Assembly (NCBI GenBank): GCA_023436825.1
Contig: JAEZHS010000633.1
Coordinates: 1-13,205, forward strand
Source: Pseudomonadota bacterium
GTDB taxonomy: Bacteria; Pseudomonadota; Alphaproteobacteria; Reyranellales; Reyranellaceae
Length of the DNA: 13,205 bases
Direction: 5' to 3'
Shown: piece after piece, positions 6,695-13,205 of the stretch
How the letters are laid out: each line of letters opens with the position of its first letter
How positions within the stretch are numbered: the stretch's first letter is position 1
Program-made: the position numbers and the translations under genes
Notes under the pieces: generated by a model
Seen by the model: the letters and a program-made list of their open reading frames with translations, nothing else
The model's database searches: none
What the model was told of the DNA's origin: nothing

Positions 6695-7612
6695 ATGCTG
6701 ACGCTGCGCCAGATCGAGGTCATCAGGGCCATCATGGTGACCGGGACCGTGGGTGGTGCCGCGCGCCTGCTCAACGTCTCCTCGCCGGGCATCAGCCGGG
6801 TGATGAAACATGCCGAGACCACCCTTGGCCTGAAACTGTTCAGCCGGCGCCACGGCCGCTATACGCCGAGCCCCGAGGCGCAGGACATCTTCAACCAGCT
6901 GAATGCCGTCTACGACAAGGTCGGCGACTTGCAATACGTCATCCGCCGCCTGTCGCAGGGCGCGGACTCCGAGCTCCGGGTCGGCTCGGTGCCCAGCATC
7001 TCCAACGTCATGGTGCCGCGCGCCATCGAGGGCGTGCGCAGGCGCTTCCCGAACCTGCTGATCGACATGGACGTCCTGAAGTTCGAGGAAGCGCTCGACT
7101 ACATCCTGCTGGGCAAAGGCGAGGCCGTCGCCATGAGCTCGCGCTTCGACCATCCCATGCTGGCCTTCGAGCCGTTGGCCAAGGGCCGGTTGTTCTGCAT
7201 CGTTCCCGAGGGTCATGGGCTGGCGCGGCGCAACCGCATCTCGGCCGTCGACATCGTTCGCCATCCGCTGATCGGCATCGACCCCAACGACCCCTACGGA
7301 CGCATCATGGCCGGCATCTTCGCGCGGCTCGGCCTCACTTACGACGTCACGATCAAGGCGCGCTTCGGCACCATGGTCTGTGCCCTGGTTGGCCGCGGCC
7401 TGGGCATCGCCGTGATCGACGAGTTCACGCTGGCGGCCGACAACTGGAAAGGCGTCGCCGCCCTGCCCATCATCGAATCGACGGAGTTCCAGACCTACAT
7501 CGCGTTCCGGCGCGATGCTGTCCTGTCGAGCTATTGCGAGCACTTCATCGCGCTACTGCGGCGGGAAATGGAAATGCTGCATGCCGGAAAAGCTGCATCC
7601 CGCCGAAAGTAA
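6695..7612 (+). CDS. LysR-family transcriptional regulator
   Basis: A 305-residue LysR-type regulator of normal family length. The N-terminal winged helix-turn-helix is typical: LRQIEVIRAI at 4-13, recognition region about 18-37 (GGAARLLNVSSPGISRVMKH), then LGLKLFSRR at 44-52. Residues about 60-90 form the linker helix, and from about residue 93 (LRVGSVPSISN) the periplasmic-binding-like effector domain begins. There is no good Shine-Dalgarno before the ATG, and a TATGCT hexamer (6681-6686) ends only eight bases before it, so the transcript may be leaderless. It lies 104 bases upstream of the HAAT transporter operon on the same strand and is the natural candidate regulator, with an operon product or transported acid as possible effector. 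The family is certain; target and effector are inferred. Confidence 0.93.
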   Translation: MLTLRQIEVIRAIMVTGTVGGAARLLNVSSPGISRVMKHAETTLGLKLFSRRHGRYTPSPEAQDIFNQLNAVYDKVGDLQYVIRRLSQGADSELRVGSVPSISNVMVPRAIEGVRRRFPNLLIDMDVLKFEEALDYILLGKGEAVAMSSRFDHPMLAFEPLAKGRLFCIVPEGHGLARRNRISAVDIVRHPLIGIDPNDPYGRIMAGIFARLGLTYDVTIKARFGTMVCALVGRGLGIAVIDEFTLAADNWKGVAALPIIESTEFQTYIAFRRDAVLSSYCEHFIALLRREMEMLHAGKAASRRK

Positions 7613-7657
7613 CGCCAAGTTTGCAGAATCGTAAATCTTGATAATGGACGTTACTTT
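7606..7657 (+). promoter_or_regulatory. Candidate promoter/operator of the transporter operon with nested dyads
   Basis: AAAGTAACG (7606-7614, overlapping the lysR stop) and CGTTACTTT (7649-7657) form a perfect nine-base inverted repeat 34 bases apart. Inside it lies a second, imperfect dyad, AAGTTT-N10-AAATCTT (7617-7639), which contains a T-N11-A core as in LysR binding boxes. Directly after comes GATAAT (7640-7645), a good -10 candidate with no good -35 at 16-18 bases, as expected for an activator-dependent promoter. The outer repeat could instead be a weak terminator for lysR. Confidence 0.35.
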
Positions 7658-7716
7658 TCATCTCCGGCATCAATGACGGTTCGGGGAAACGCGAAACCAA
7701 GAACGAGGAGTAGATC

Positions 7717-8856
7717 ATGTTGCGTAAGACACTGGCCGTGGCAGGCCTCGCCATCGGCGGCCTATGGGCGCCGACCGTCTTCGCCCAGGACATCGTCATT
7801 CCCAACATCATCGAGCTTTCGGGCGGCGGCGCCACCGTGGGCGCGATGTGGAAGAACGGCTCGAGCATGGCCGTCGAAGAGATCAACAACTCGGGCGGCA
7901 TCTTGGGCAAGAAGATCAAGCTCGAGTTCATCGATACTGCGAGCGACCCCGGCAAGGCGCGCGCCGCCGTGCAGCGCGCGCTGGACGACAAGCCGATCGC
8001 CATCTTCGGGCCGATTTATTCCGGCTCGGTCAGCGCCACGCTGAAGCTCACGGCCGACGCCGAGGTGCCGCAGGTGATGGGTGGCGAGGCCGGTCCGCTG
8101 ACGGCCCAGGGCTCCAAGTACATCTTCCGCACGTCGTTCGGCCAGAACGTGTCGATGCCCAAGATCGCCAACTACCTCCGCGACGGCGTGAAGGCCAAGA
8201 CGGTCGCCGTCGTCTATGTGAACAACGACTTCGGCAAGGGCGGCCGCGACGCCATCACCAAGGAGCTGGCGGCGCGCGACATCAAGGTCGTGGCCGACAT
8301 CTCGACCGAGGCCGGCCAGGCCGATTTCGCGGCCGACGTCATCAAGCTCAAGGGCGCCAACGCTGACGCGATCTTCGTCTATCTCAACGAGGAGGAGAGC
8401 GCGCGCTTCCTGCGCGAGGCCAAGAAGCAGGGCCTGAACAAGCCCTTGATCGGCGAGACCACGCTGCTCGGCCAGAAGGTGATCGAGCTGGCGGGCGATG
8501 CCGCCAACGGCGTGAAGGGCCATGTCGGCCTTACCGTCGATGCGCCGGTGCCGGCCATCCAGGAATTCGGTAAGAAGTACGAGGCCAAGTTCAAGTCCAA
8601 GCCCGACCATAACGGCGTCAAGGGCTACATCGCGCCCTACATGATCAAGGCGGCGGCCGAGAAGGCCGGCAAGCTCGACGCCAAGGCGATCGCCGCGGCC
8701 CTGCACGGCATGACCGTCACCCCCGACAAGGTGCCCGGCATCCTGATCGAGGCGACCTGGGACGACAAAGGCGAGATCGACCGCATCTCCTTCCTCGGCG
8801 AGGTCAAGGACGGCAAGCAGGTCATCACCGAGACGTTGCCGAAGCTGAACAAGTAG
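7717..8856 (+). CDS. Branched-chain amino acid type (HAAT) ABC transporter substrate-binding protein
   Basis: A 379-residue periplasmic binding protein of the LivJ/LivK-like type I fold. A Sec signal peptide covers about residues 1-23, with cleavage after VFA. The mature protein opens with the usual strand (IVIPNIIELSGGGATVGAMW) and has the family's EEINNSGGILGKKIKL segment and a P-I-x-G-P-x-x-S-G stretch around 95-102 (IFGPIYSGSVSATLK). The ATG follows AGGAG with six bases of spacing. It is the first gene of an operon with livH, livM, livG and livF. Members of this family bind not only leucine, isoleucine and valine but also amides, urea, aromatic acids and other carboxylates. The dehydrogenase in this operon makes a hydroaromatic or aromatic acid a serious candidate. 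A 110-base gap with a large palindrome separates it from livH. Confidence 0.93.
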   Translation: MLRKTLAVAGLAIGGLWAPTVFAQDIVIPNIIELSGGGATVGAMWKNGSSMAVEEINNSGGILGKKIKLEFIDTASDPGKARAAVQRALDDKPIAIFGPIYSGSVSATLKLTADAEVPQVMGGEAGPLTAQGSKYIFRTSFGQNVSMPKIANYLRDGVKAKTVAVVYVNNDFGKGGRDAITKELAARDIKVVADISTEAGQADFAADVIKLKGANADAIFVYLNEEESARFLREAKKQGLNKPLIGETTLLGQKVIELAGDAANGVKGHVGLTVDAPVPAIQEFGKKYEAKFKSKPDHNGVKGYIAPYMIKAAAEKAGKLDAKAIAAALHGMTVTPDKVPGILIEATWDDKGEIDRISFLGEVKDGKQVITETLPKLNK

Positions 8857-8875
8857 TCGGACGATAGAATCATGC

Positions 8876-8965
8876 TCTTCCGGACCGCGCGCTGGGTCGC
8901 GTCGGACGCGACCTTCTCGCGCGCTCATGATCATGAGGCGCGCGGGACGCGCGCGGTCCGGAAGA
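8876..8965. repeat. 90-base three-way-junction palindromic element between binding protein gene and livH
   Basis: The outer arms 8876-8892 and 8949-8965 are perfectly complementary over 17 base pairs. Between them lie two further hairpins. The first is GGTCGCG/CGCGACC (8895-8901 with 8907-8913, loop TCGGA). The second runs 8915-8947 and contains the palindrome CTCATGATCATGAG (8924-8937) extended by nine more pairs around one bulged G (8938). Only four bases are left unpaired at the junction. The element occupies the operon's only sizeable internal gap, and its 3' arm carries GGAAG just before the livH ATG. It resembles dispersed palindromic repeats (REP type), but no second copy is in the window. 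Confidence 0.8.
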
Positions 8966-8966
8966 C

Positions 8967-9845
8967 ATGACCGACTTCCTCCAACTCCTGATCTCGGGCC
9001 TGGCGACCGGCGCGATCTACGCCCTGGCGGCGATCGGCTTCACGCTGCTGTGGCAGACCTCGCAGACCATCAACTTCGCGCAGGGCGAGTTCGTCATGGT
9101 GCCGGCCTTCCTGGCGCTGGTCGCCATGCGCTGGTTCGGCGTGCCGTTCCTGCCCTCGCTGCTGCTCGCCATCCTGGGTTCGATGCTGCTGCTGGGAGTG
9201 GCCTTCCGTTACGTCATCGTGGGACCGCTGATCCGCCGCGGCGTGCTGCCGCTCGTGATCTCGACCATCGCGCTGTCGATCCTGCTGAAGGAATCGGTGA
9301 AGGATTTCTATAGCGCCGAAGCGCAGACCTTCCCGACCTTGCTGCCCGACACGTTGATCACCGTGGCCGGCGTGTCGGTGTCGCTGGCCCAGCTCGGCGT
9401 GCTGGCGGTGGCTCTGGTCACCATCGTCCTGCTGCAATGGTTCCTGGCCGGCACGCGCACCGGCCGCCAGATGCAGGCGACGGCGCAGAACCCGACCGTG
9501 GCCCGCATCCTGGGCGTGCCGGTCGAGCGCATGATCCTCTACACCTTCCTGATCAACGCGGCGCTCGCCGCCATGGCCTCGCTGCTGGTCTCGCCGATCT
9601 ATCTCGCCAAGTTCTCCAACGGCGAGACGCTCGGCCTGATCGCCTTCGCGGCGGCGATCGTCGGCGGCTTCAACCAGGTGCGCGGCGCCATCGCCGGCGG
9701 ACTGCTGATCGGCGTCCTGGACAACCTCGCCGCCGCCTATGTCTCGACGGCCTACCGCCAGGCGATTCCCCTGATCCTGCTGGTGCTGGTCATCCTGTTC
9801 CGCCCGCAAGGCCTGCTCGGTCGCAAGGAAGAGCGCGCCGTATGA
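8967..9845 (+). CDS. livH: HAAT-type ABC transporter permease LivH
   Basis: A 292-residue inner-membrane permease of the LivH family. The N-terminus MTDFLQLLISGLATGAIYAL and the NFAQGEF motif (36-42) are characteristic, followed by alternating hydrophobic segments. The cytoplasmic coupling segment that contacts the ATPases is near residues 168-190 (QNPTVARILGVPVERM). With LivM it forms the translocation channel. The start is fixed by homology to the family N-terminus. The only nearby purine-rich motif, GGAAG at 8960-8964, is two bases from ATG and buried in the upstream palindrome, so initiation is probably weak or dependent on unfolding. The stop overlaps the livM start (ATGA). Length is normal for the family. 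Confidence 0.93.
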   Translation: MTDFLQLLISGLATGAIYALAAIGFTLLWQTSQTINFAQGEFVMVPAFLALVAMRWFGVPFLPSLLLAILGSMLLLGVAFRYVIVGPLIRRGVLPLVISTIALSILLKESVKDFYSAEAQTFPTLLPDTLITVAGVSVSLAQLGVLAVALVTIVLLQWFLAGTRTGRQMQATAQNPTVARILGVPVERMILYTFLINAALAAMASLLVSPIYLAKFSNGETLGLIAFAAAIVGGFNQVRGAIAGGLLIGVLDNLAAAYVSTAYRQAIPLILLVLVILFRPQGLLGRKEERAV

Positions 9846-10807
9846 GCACGCGCACCTCGCTGTTGATCGGCTTGGCCCTGCTGGTGATCCTGGCGCTGGT
9901 GCCGGTCGATCTCAGCGACATTGGCGTGCCGTATCCCGGCCTGCGGCGCTACGGCACCTACATCCTCACCCTGTGGCTGGTGACGGCGATCGCCGCCATG
10001 GGCGTCAACCTGATCGTTGGCTATGCCGGCCAGGAGACGCTGGCCCAGGCCGCCTTCGTCGGCATCGGCGCCTACCTGACGGCCATTGTCACAAAGGCGG
10101 GCATTCCGTTCGGCGTGGCGTTCGCCGCGTCCGGGCTGCTCACCTTCGTCATCGGCATCGCGCTCGGCTTCCCGGCGCTGCGTGTGCAGAAGCACTATCT
10201 CGCCTTCGTTACGCTTGCCTTCACCGTCCTGTGCTGGCTGGTGTTCCGCAACGAGGAGTGGATCACCGGCGGCGTCATGGGCATCCGCGATATCGAGCGG
10301 CCATCGTTCCTCGGCTGGCCGCTGCGCAACCACGTCCGCTTCTACTGGTTCGTGCTCGGTGTCGCCTCGATCATGACCTTCGTGCTGTGGTGGATCGTGC
10401 GCTCGCCGTGGGGCCGCGCCTTCAACGCGCTGCGCGAGAACCCGCTGCGCGCCGAGAGCCTCGGCATTGATGTTCGCCTCTACACCTTGCTCGCCTTTGC
10501 GCTGGGCTGCGCCTACGGCGGCATGGCCGGCAGCCTCTACGCGCCGCTGGTCGAGTTCATCGATCCCAGCCCGTTCGCGCTCGGACCCTCGCTGCTCTTC
10601 ATGCTGATGGTGGTGATCGGCGGCAGCGGCACCTTCCTCGGGCCCTTTGTCGGCGCCGGCATCGCCGTGCTGCTGCCCGAGTGGCTGCGGGCCTGGGAGA
10701 CCTGGTACCTGCTGATCTACGCCGTACTGGTGATGGTCATGATGGCCTTCTTCCCCGGCGGCATCGTCGGCCTCGCCTCGCGCCTGCTGAGGAAGGCGCG
10801 CTCATGA
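9842..10807 (+). CDS. livM: HAAT-type ABC transporter permease LivM
   Basis: A 321-residue inner-membrane permease, partner of LivH. Hydrophobic segments start at residue 6. [19 protein letters not shown] (56-74) corresponds to the conserved LivM G-x-x-S-x-G-x-A block. The coupling segment with [14 protein letters not shown] lies about 195-210, and the C-terminal [12 protein letters not shown] block is typical of the family. The frame is open far upstream inside livH, but the ATG at 9842 overlapping the livH stop (ATGA) gives the right length and N-terminus. It ends with another ATGA overlap into livG, so livH-livM-livG should be translationally coupled. In the LivM block the common Ser is replaced by Glu-Thr (GQETLAQA), a variation I would not read further. 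Confidence 0.93.
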   Translation: MSTRTSLLIGLALLVILALVPVDLSDIGVPYPGLRRYGTYILTLWLVTAIAAMGVNLIVGYAGQETLAQAAFVGIGAYLTAIVTKAGIPFGVAFAASGLLTFVIGIALGFPALRVQKHYLAFVTLAFTVLCWLVFRNEEWITGGVMGIRDIERPSFLGWPLRNHVRFYWFVLGVASIMTFVLWWIVRSPWGRAFNALRENPLRAESLGIDVRLYTLLAFALGCAYGGMAGSLYAPLVEFIDPSPFALGPSLLFMLMVVIGGSGTFLGPFVGAGIAVLLPEWLRAWETWYLLIYAVLVMVMMAFFPGGIVGLASRLLRKARS

Positions 10808-11547
10808 CCGCGCTCCTGGAAGTCCGCGACATCGAGAAGTCGTTCGGCGGCGTGCAGGCCGTGCGCGGCGTCTCCTTCGACGTCCGCGACGGCGAGATCC
10901 TGGGCGTGATCGGCCCCAACGGCTCGGGCAAGTCGACGCTATTCAACTGCATCCTGGGTCAGCTCGTGCCCGACCACGGCAGCGTGCGGGTCAACGGCCA
11001 GGACGTGACGGGGCTGCGGCCCTCGCGCCTCAATCGCCTGGGCGTCAGCCGCACCTTCCAGCTCCTGCAAGTCTTTCCCGAGCTGACGGTGCGCGAGAAC
11101 CTGATCCTGGCCGGCCAGGAACATCGCGGCTCGCGCCTGTCGCGCCTGTTCGGACCGCGCGACGCCGGTCTCGGCGCCGACGCCGACCGCATGCTCGATT
11201 TCTTCCGCCTGCGACGGCTCGAGGGCGAGAAGGCGGGCAGCCTGTCCTACGGCCAGCAGAAGCTTCTCGACGCCGCCATGGCCTTCATGTCGGGCTCGCG
11301 CCTGGTGCTGCTCGACGAGCCGGCTGGTGGCGTCAACCTCACCATGCTGGCCGACCTGCGCGAGCGGCTGGAGGCGATCAACCGCGAGACGGGCGTTACC
11401 TTCGTCGTGATCGAGCACAACATGGAATTCGTCATGGCCCTGTGCTCGCGGCTGATCGTGCTGGCCGAGGGGCGTATCATTGCCGAGGGCGCACCCGCCG
11501 AGGTGCGGCGCGACCCGGCGGTGATCGAGGCCTATCTGGGACACTGA
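10804..11547 (+). CDS. livG: HAAT-type ABC transporter ATP-binding protein LivG
   Basis: A 247-residue cytoplasmic ATPase that drives the importer together with LivF. All ABC motifs are visible: Walker [10 protein letters not shown] (37-45), Q-loop RTFQ (83-86), signature LSYGQQ (147-152), Walker B LVLLDEP (167-173) with catalytic Glu172, and the switch His in EHN (204-206). The extended region between Q-loop and signature (about 105-145) is usual for LivG. ATG 10804 overlaps the livM stop by four bases. A longer upstream reading in this frame overlaps livM and is not needed. LivF starts one base after its stop, so the two ATPases are made together. Confidence 0.95.
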   Translation: MTALLEVRDIEKSFGGVQAVRGVSFDVRDGEILGVIGPNGSGKSTLFNCILGQLVPDHGSVRVNGQDVTGLRPSRLNRLGVSRTFQLLQVFPELTVRENLILAGQEHRGSRLSRLFGPRDAGLGADADRMLDFFRLRRLEGEKAGSLSYGQQKLLDAAMAFMSGSRLVLLDEPAGGVNLTMLADLRERLEAINRETGVTFVVIEHNMEFVMALCSRLIVLAEGRIIAEGAPAEVRRDPAVIEAYLGH

Positions 11548-11548
11548 T

Positions 11549-12286
11549 ATGGCTGACGACCCAATCCTCACCCTCGACAGCGTCGTCGCCGGCTACGGCA
11601 AAATGACGATCCTGAGCGGCGTCACCGCCGCCATCCGCCGCGGCGCCATCACCACCGTGATCGGCCCCAACGGTGCGGGCAAGTCGACCTTGTTCAAGAC
11701 GGTGTTCGGGCTTCTAGGCGTACGCACCGGCCGCGTAACCTTCGACGGCGCGGACACGACATCGTTCGCGCCGCGCCGCATGCTCGATGCCGGCATGTGC
11801 TACGTGCCGCAGGGCCGTAATCTCTTTCCCGAGCTTTCGGTACGGCACAATCTCGAGCTGGGCGGCGTTGCGCTTTCGGACACGTCGCGCCTCGCCGGCC
11901 GCATGGACGAGATGATGGCGCGCTTCCCCATGCTGCGCGAGAAGGCCGACGCCCAGGCCTCGACCCTGTCGGGTGGCCAGCAGAAGCTTCTCGAAGTGGC
12001 GCGTGGTCTCCTGCTCGAGCCCAAGCTGATGTTGATCGACGAGCCCTCGATCGGCCTGTCGCCCCTGATGGTCCAGGAGGTCTTCGCCATCCTGAAGGAC
12101 CTGCGCAGTGCCGGCGTGTCGATCCTGATGATCGAGCAGAATGCCCGCCAGGCGCTCGCCATCTCCGACTACGGCCTGGTGCTGGAGCAGGGCCAGACCC
12201 GCATCGAGGACACCGCCCAGAACATCCTGGCCGACCCGCGCATCGCCCAGCTCTTCCTGGGCGGCGGACTGGCCCCAGCGGCTTAA
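11549..12286 (+). CDS. livF: HAAT-type ABC transporter ATP-binding protein LivF
   Basis: A 245-residue ATPase and the second nucleotide-binding subunit of the transporter. Motifs are Walker A GPNGAGKST (39-47), YVPQGRNLF with the Q-loop (85-93), signature LSGGQQ (140-145), and Walker B with D-loop LMLIDEPSIGLSP (160-172). The switch position reads EQN (196-198) with Gln instead of His. This is a known trait of LivF proteins and not a defect. The start lies one base after the livG stop, without room for an independent ribosome-binding site other than inside livG. An AGGAG site and the dehydrogenase gene follow within 18 bases of the stop, so the operon continues. Confidence 0.95.
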   Translation: MADDPILTLDSVVAGYGKMTILSGVTAAIRRGAITTVIGPNGAGKSTLFKTVFGLLGVRTGRVTFDGADTTSFAPRRMLDAGMCYVPQGRNLFPELSVRHNLELGGVALSDTSRLAGRMDEMMARFPMLREKADAQASTLSGGQQKLLEVARGLLLEPKLMLIDEPSIGLSPLMVQEVFAILKDLRSAGVSILMIEQNARQALAISDYGLVLEQGQTRIEDTAQNILADPRIAQLFLGGGLAPAA

Positions 12287-12303
12287 GCGCAGGAGACATT
12301 GTG

Positions 12304-13191
12304 ATGACGTCACGCATGCTCGTCGGCCTGATCGGCACCAATATCCAAAAGTCGCTGGCGCCGGCGCTGCACGAGGATGCCTTCGCCGCTGCGGGTGTCT
12401 CGGGCCACTACCATCTGATGGACGTCGCGACCCTGCAGGGCCGCCGTCTCGAGGACTTGCTGACGGCGGCCCGGACCGCTGGCTTCGCCGGCGTCAACAT
12501 CACCCATCCGTTCAAGGAAGCGGTGATCCCGCTGCTCGACGCGGTGTCGACCGAGGCGACGGAGATCGGCGCAGTGAACACGGTGGTGTTCGACAGGAGT
12601 GGCCGCACCACCGGCCATAACACCGACTGTTCGGGCTTTCGCCAGGCCTTCATCGAAAGCTTCGGCGCCGATGCCGTCCGCGGCAAGCCGGTGCTGCTGC
12701 TGGGCGCCGGCGGGGCAGGGCGCGCGGCGGCCGTGGCGCTGATGGCGCTGGGCGCTTCCACGGTGAAGATCTTCGATCAGGACCAGGCCCGCGCGACCGG
12801 GCTCTGCGCCGATCTCATCATGCGCTTCGGCGCCGACCGCTGCGAGCTGCTGACCGATCCCGAGGCGGCGGCCGAGCAGGTCGCCGGCATCGTCAATGCC
12901 ACGCCGGTCGGCATGGCCGGCTATCCCGGCCTGCCGCTGCCGGCGCGTATGATCCAGAAGTATCATTTCGTCGCCGACGTGATCTACACGCCGATCGACA
13001 CCAAGTTCGTGCTGGCGGCGCAGAAGAAGGGCTGCCGCACCATGAACGGCGGCGGCATGTGCGTGCACCAGGCCGTCGACGCCTTTCGCCACTTCACCGG
13101 TCTCGTGCCCGACGTTGAGCGCATGAAGCGGCCCTTCGAGACCGCCTGCGCGCGGCGCGATGCGGCTTCTTCGACGGGAGGTCCCAAATGA
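12304..13191 (+). CDS. aroE: Quinate/shikimate dehydrogenase-type enzyme (AroE family)
   Basis: A 295-residue member of the shikimate dehydrogenase family, which interconverts 3-dehydroshikimate/shikimate or dehydroquinate/quinate with a nicotinamide cofactor. Visible residues are GVNITHPFK with catalytic Lys71, GAVNTVV with Asn92, and GHNTDCSGF with catalytic Asp108. The Rossmann loop is GAGGAGRAA (134-142). The C-terminal VNATPVGM and HQAVDAFRHFTGLVPDV resemble catabolic quinate/shikimate dehydrogenases (Corynebacterium type) more than biosynthetic AroE. The strand after the Rossmann loop ends in Asp158 (KIFDQD) rather than the NRT motif that binds NADP phosphate, suggesting NAD use. The first binding-site Ser (17) is present, but position 19, usually Ser or Thr, is Ala. 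ATG 12304 (AGGAG eight bases away) is preferred; GTG 12301 is possible. Location in a transport operon supports catabolism. Confidence 0.88.
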   Translation: MTSRMLVGLIGTNIQKSLAPALHEDAFAAAGVSGHYHLMDVATLQGRRLEDLLTAARTAGFAGVNITHPFKEAVIPLLDAVSTEATEIGAVNTVVFDRSGRTTGHNTDCSGFRQAFIESFGADAVRGKPVLLLGAGGAGRAAAVALMALGASTVKIFDQDQARATGLCADLIMRFGADRCELLTDPEAAAEQVAGIVNATPVGMAGYPGLPLPARMIQKYHFVADVIYTPIDTKFVLAAQKKGCRTMNGGGMCVHQAVDAFRHFTGLVPDVERMKRPFETACARRDAASSTGGPK

Positions 13192-13205
13192 AGACAGCGA
13201 TCACC
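13188..13205 (+). CDS. Start of the next operon gene (partial; possibly dehydroshikimate dehydratase-like)
   Basis: ATG at 13188 overlaps the dehydrogenase stop (ATGA) and has GGGAGG (13176-13181) at six bases, so it is a convincing translation start. Only MKTAIT is visible. From memory, 3-dehydroshikimate dehydratase/4-hydroxyphenylpyruvate dioxygenase-like proteins (sugar phosphate isomerase fold) often begin MKT-[SA]-I-A-T. That would suit the pathway, but the match is too short to be evidence. Confidence 0.5.

Noticed and set aside
8876..8965. The folded element as a tRNA or other classical structured RNA
   Set aside because: There is no CCA-type acceptor, anticodon arm or conserved T-loop; the arms are plain palindromes, so a palindromic repeat fits better.
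12134..12142. LivF lacks the ABC switch histidine (EQN)
   Set aside because: Gln at this position is normal in LivF proteins, so it is not evidence of a degenerate ATPase.
12301..12303. GTG start for the dehydrogenase one codon upstream
   Set aside because: It is possible, but ATG 12304 has equally acceptable spacing from AGGAG; the difference is one residue.
1..13205. CRISPR arrays, insertion sequences, phage genes, tRNA or rRNA genes
   Set aside because: I saw no regularly spaced repeats, transposase or integrase motifs, or RNA gene signatures anywhere in the window.

Overview
The window is a GC-rich stretch, densely coding on both strands, with short gaps, ATGA stop/start overlaps and several twin-arginine (Tat) signal peptides. 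Gene content and style suggest a free-living soil or water alphaproteobacterium, of a Bradyrhizobium or Reyranella kind. That placement is inferred from family resemblance; no rRNA or tRNA is present to fix it.

Layout. (1) Bases 1-4801, minus strand: three consecutive, clearly paralogous family-5 (peptide/nickel type) ABC solute-binding proteins, each with a Tat signal, separated by 13-16 bases. The first codons of a further gene follow at the left edge. (2) Bases 4802-5066: a divergent intergenic region with two adjacent dyads. (3) Bases 5067-6338, plus strand: a TctC/Bug-type periplasmic binding protein with no visible membrane partners, followed closely by a 91-residue His-rich protein of unknown function. 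A hairpin repeat follows. (4) Bases 6440-6628, minus strand: a small zinc-ribbon protein. (5) Bases 6695-7612: a LysR-type regulator. (6) Bases 7717-13191: a complete branched-chain amino acid type (HAAT) ABC transporter in the order binding protein, LivH, LivM, LivG, LivF. It is followed in the same operon by a quinate/shikimate dehydrogenase-type enzyme and by the first six codons of another gene.

How they may work together. The LysR protein is the likely regulator of the transporter operon directly downstream of it. The dehydrogenase inside the operon suggests that the transporter imports a hydroaromatic acid (quinate, shikimate) or related compound rather than leucine. The six visible residues of the next gene would fit a 3-dehydroshikimate dehydratase-like protein, but six residues prove nothing. 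The window holds five substrate-binding proteins and only one complete transporter, so it reads as a nutrient-scavenging region.

The most striking non-coding structure is a 90-base, almost fully base-paired three-way-junction palindrome (8876-8965) between the binding-protein gene and livH. Its 3' arm contains the only purine-rich ribosome-binding candidate for livH. I see no CRISPR, transposase, tRNA or rRNA.
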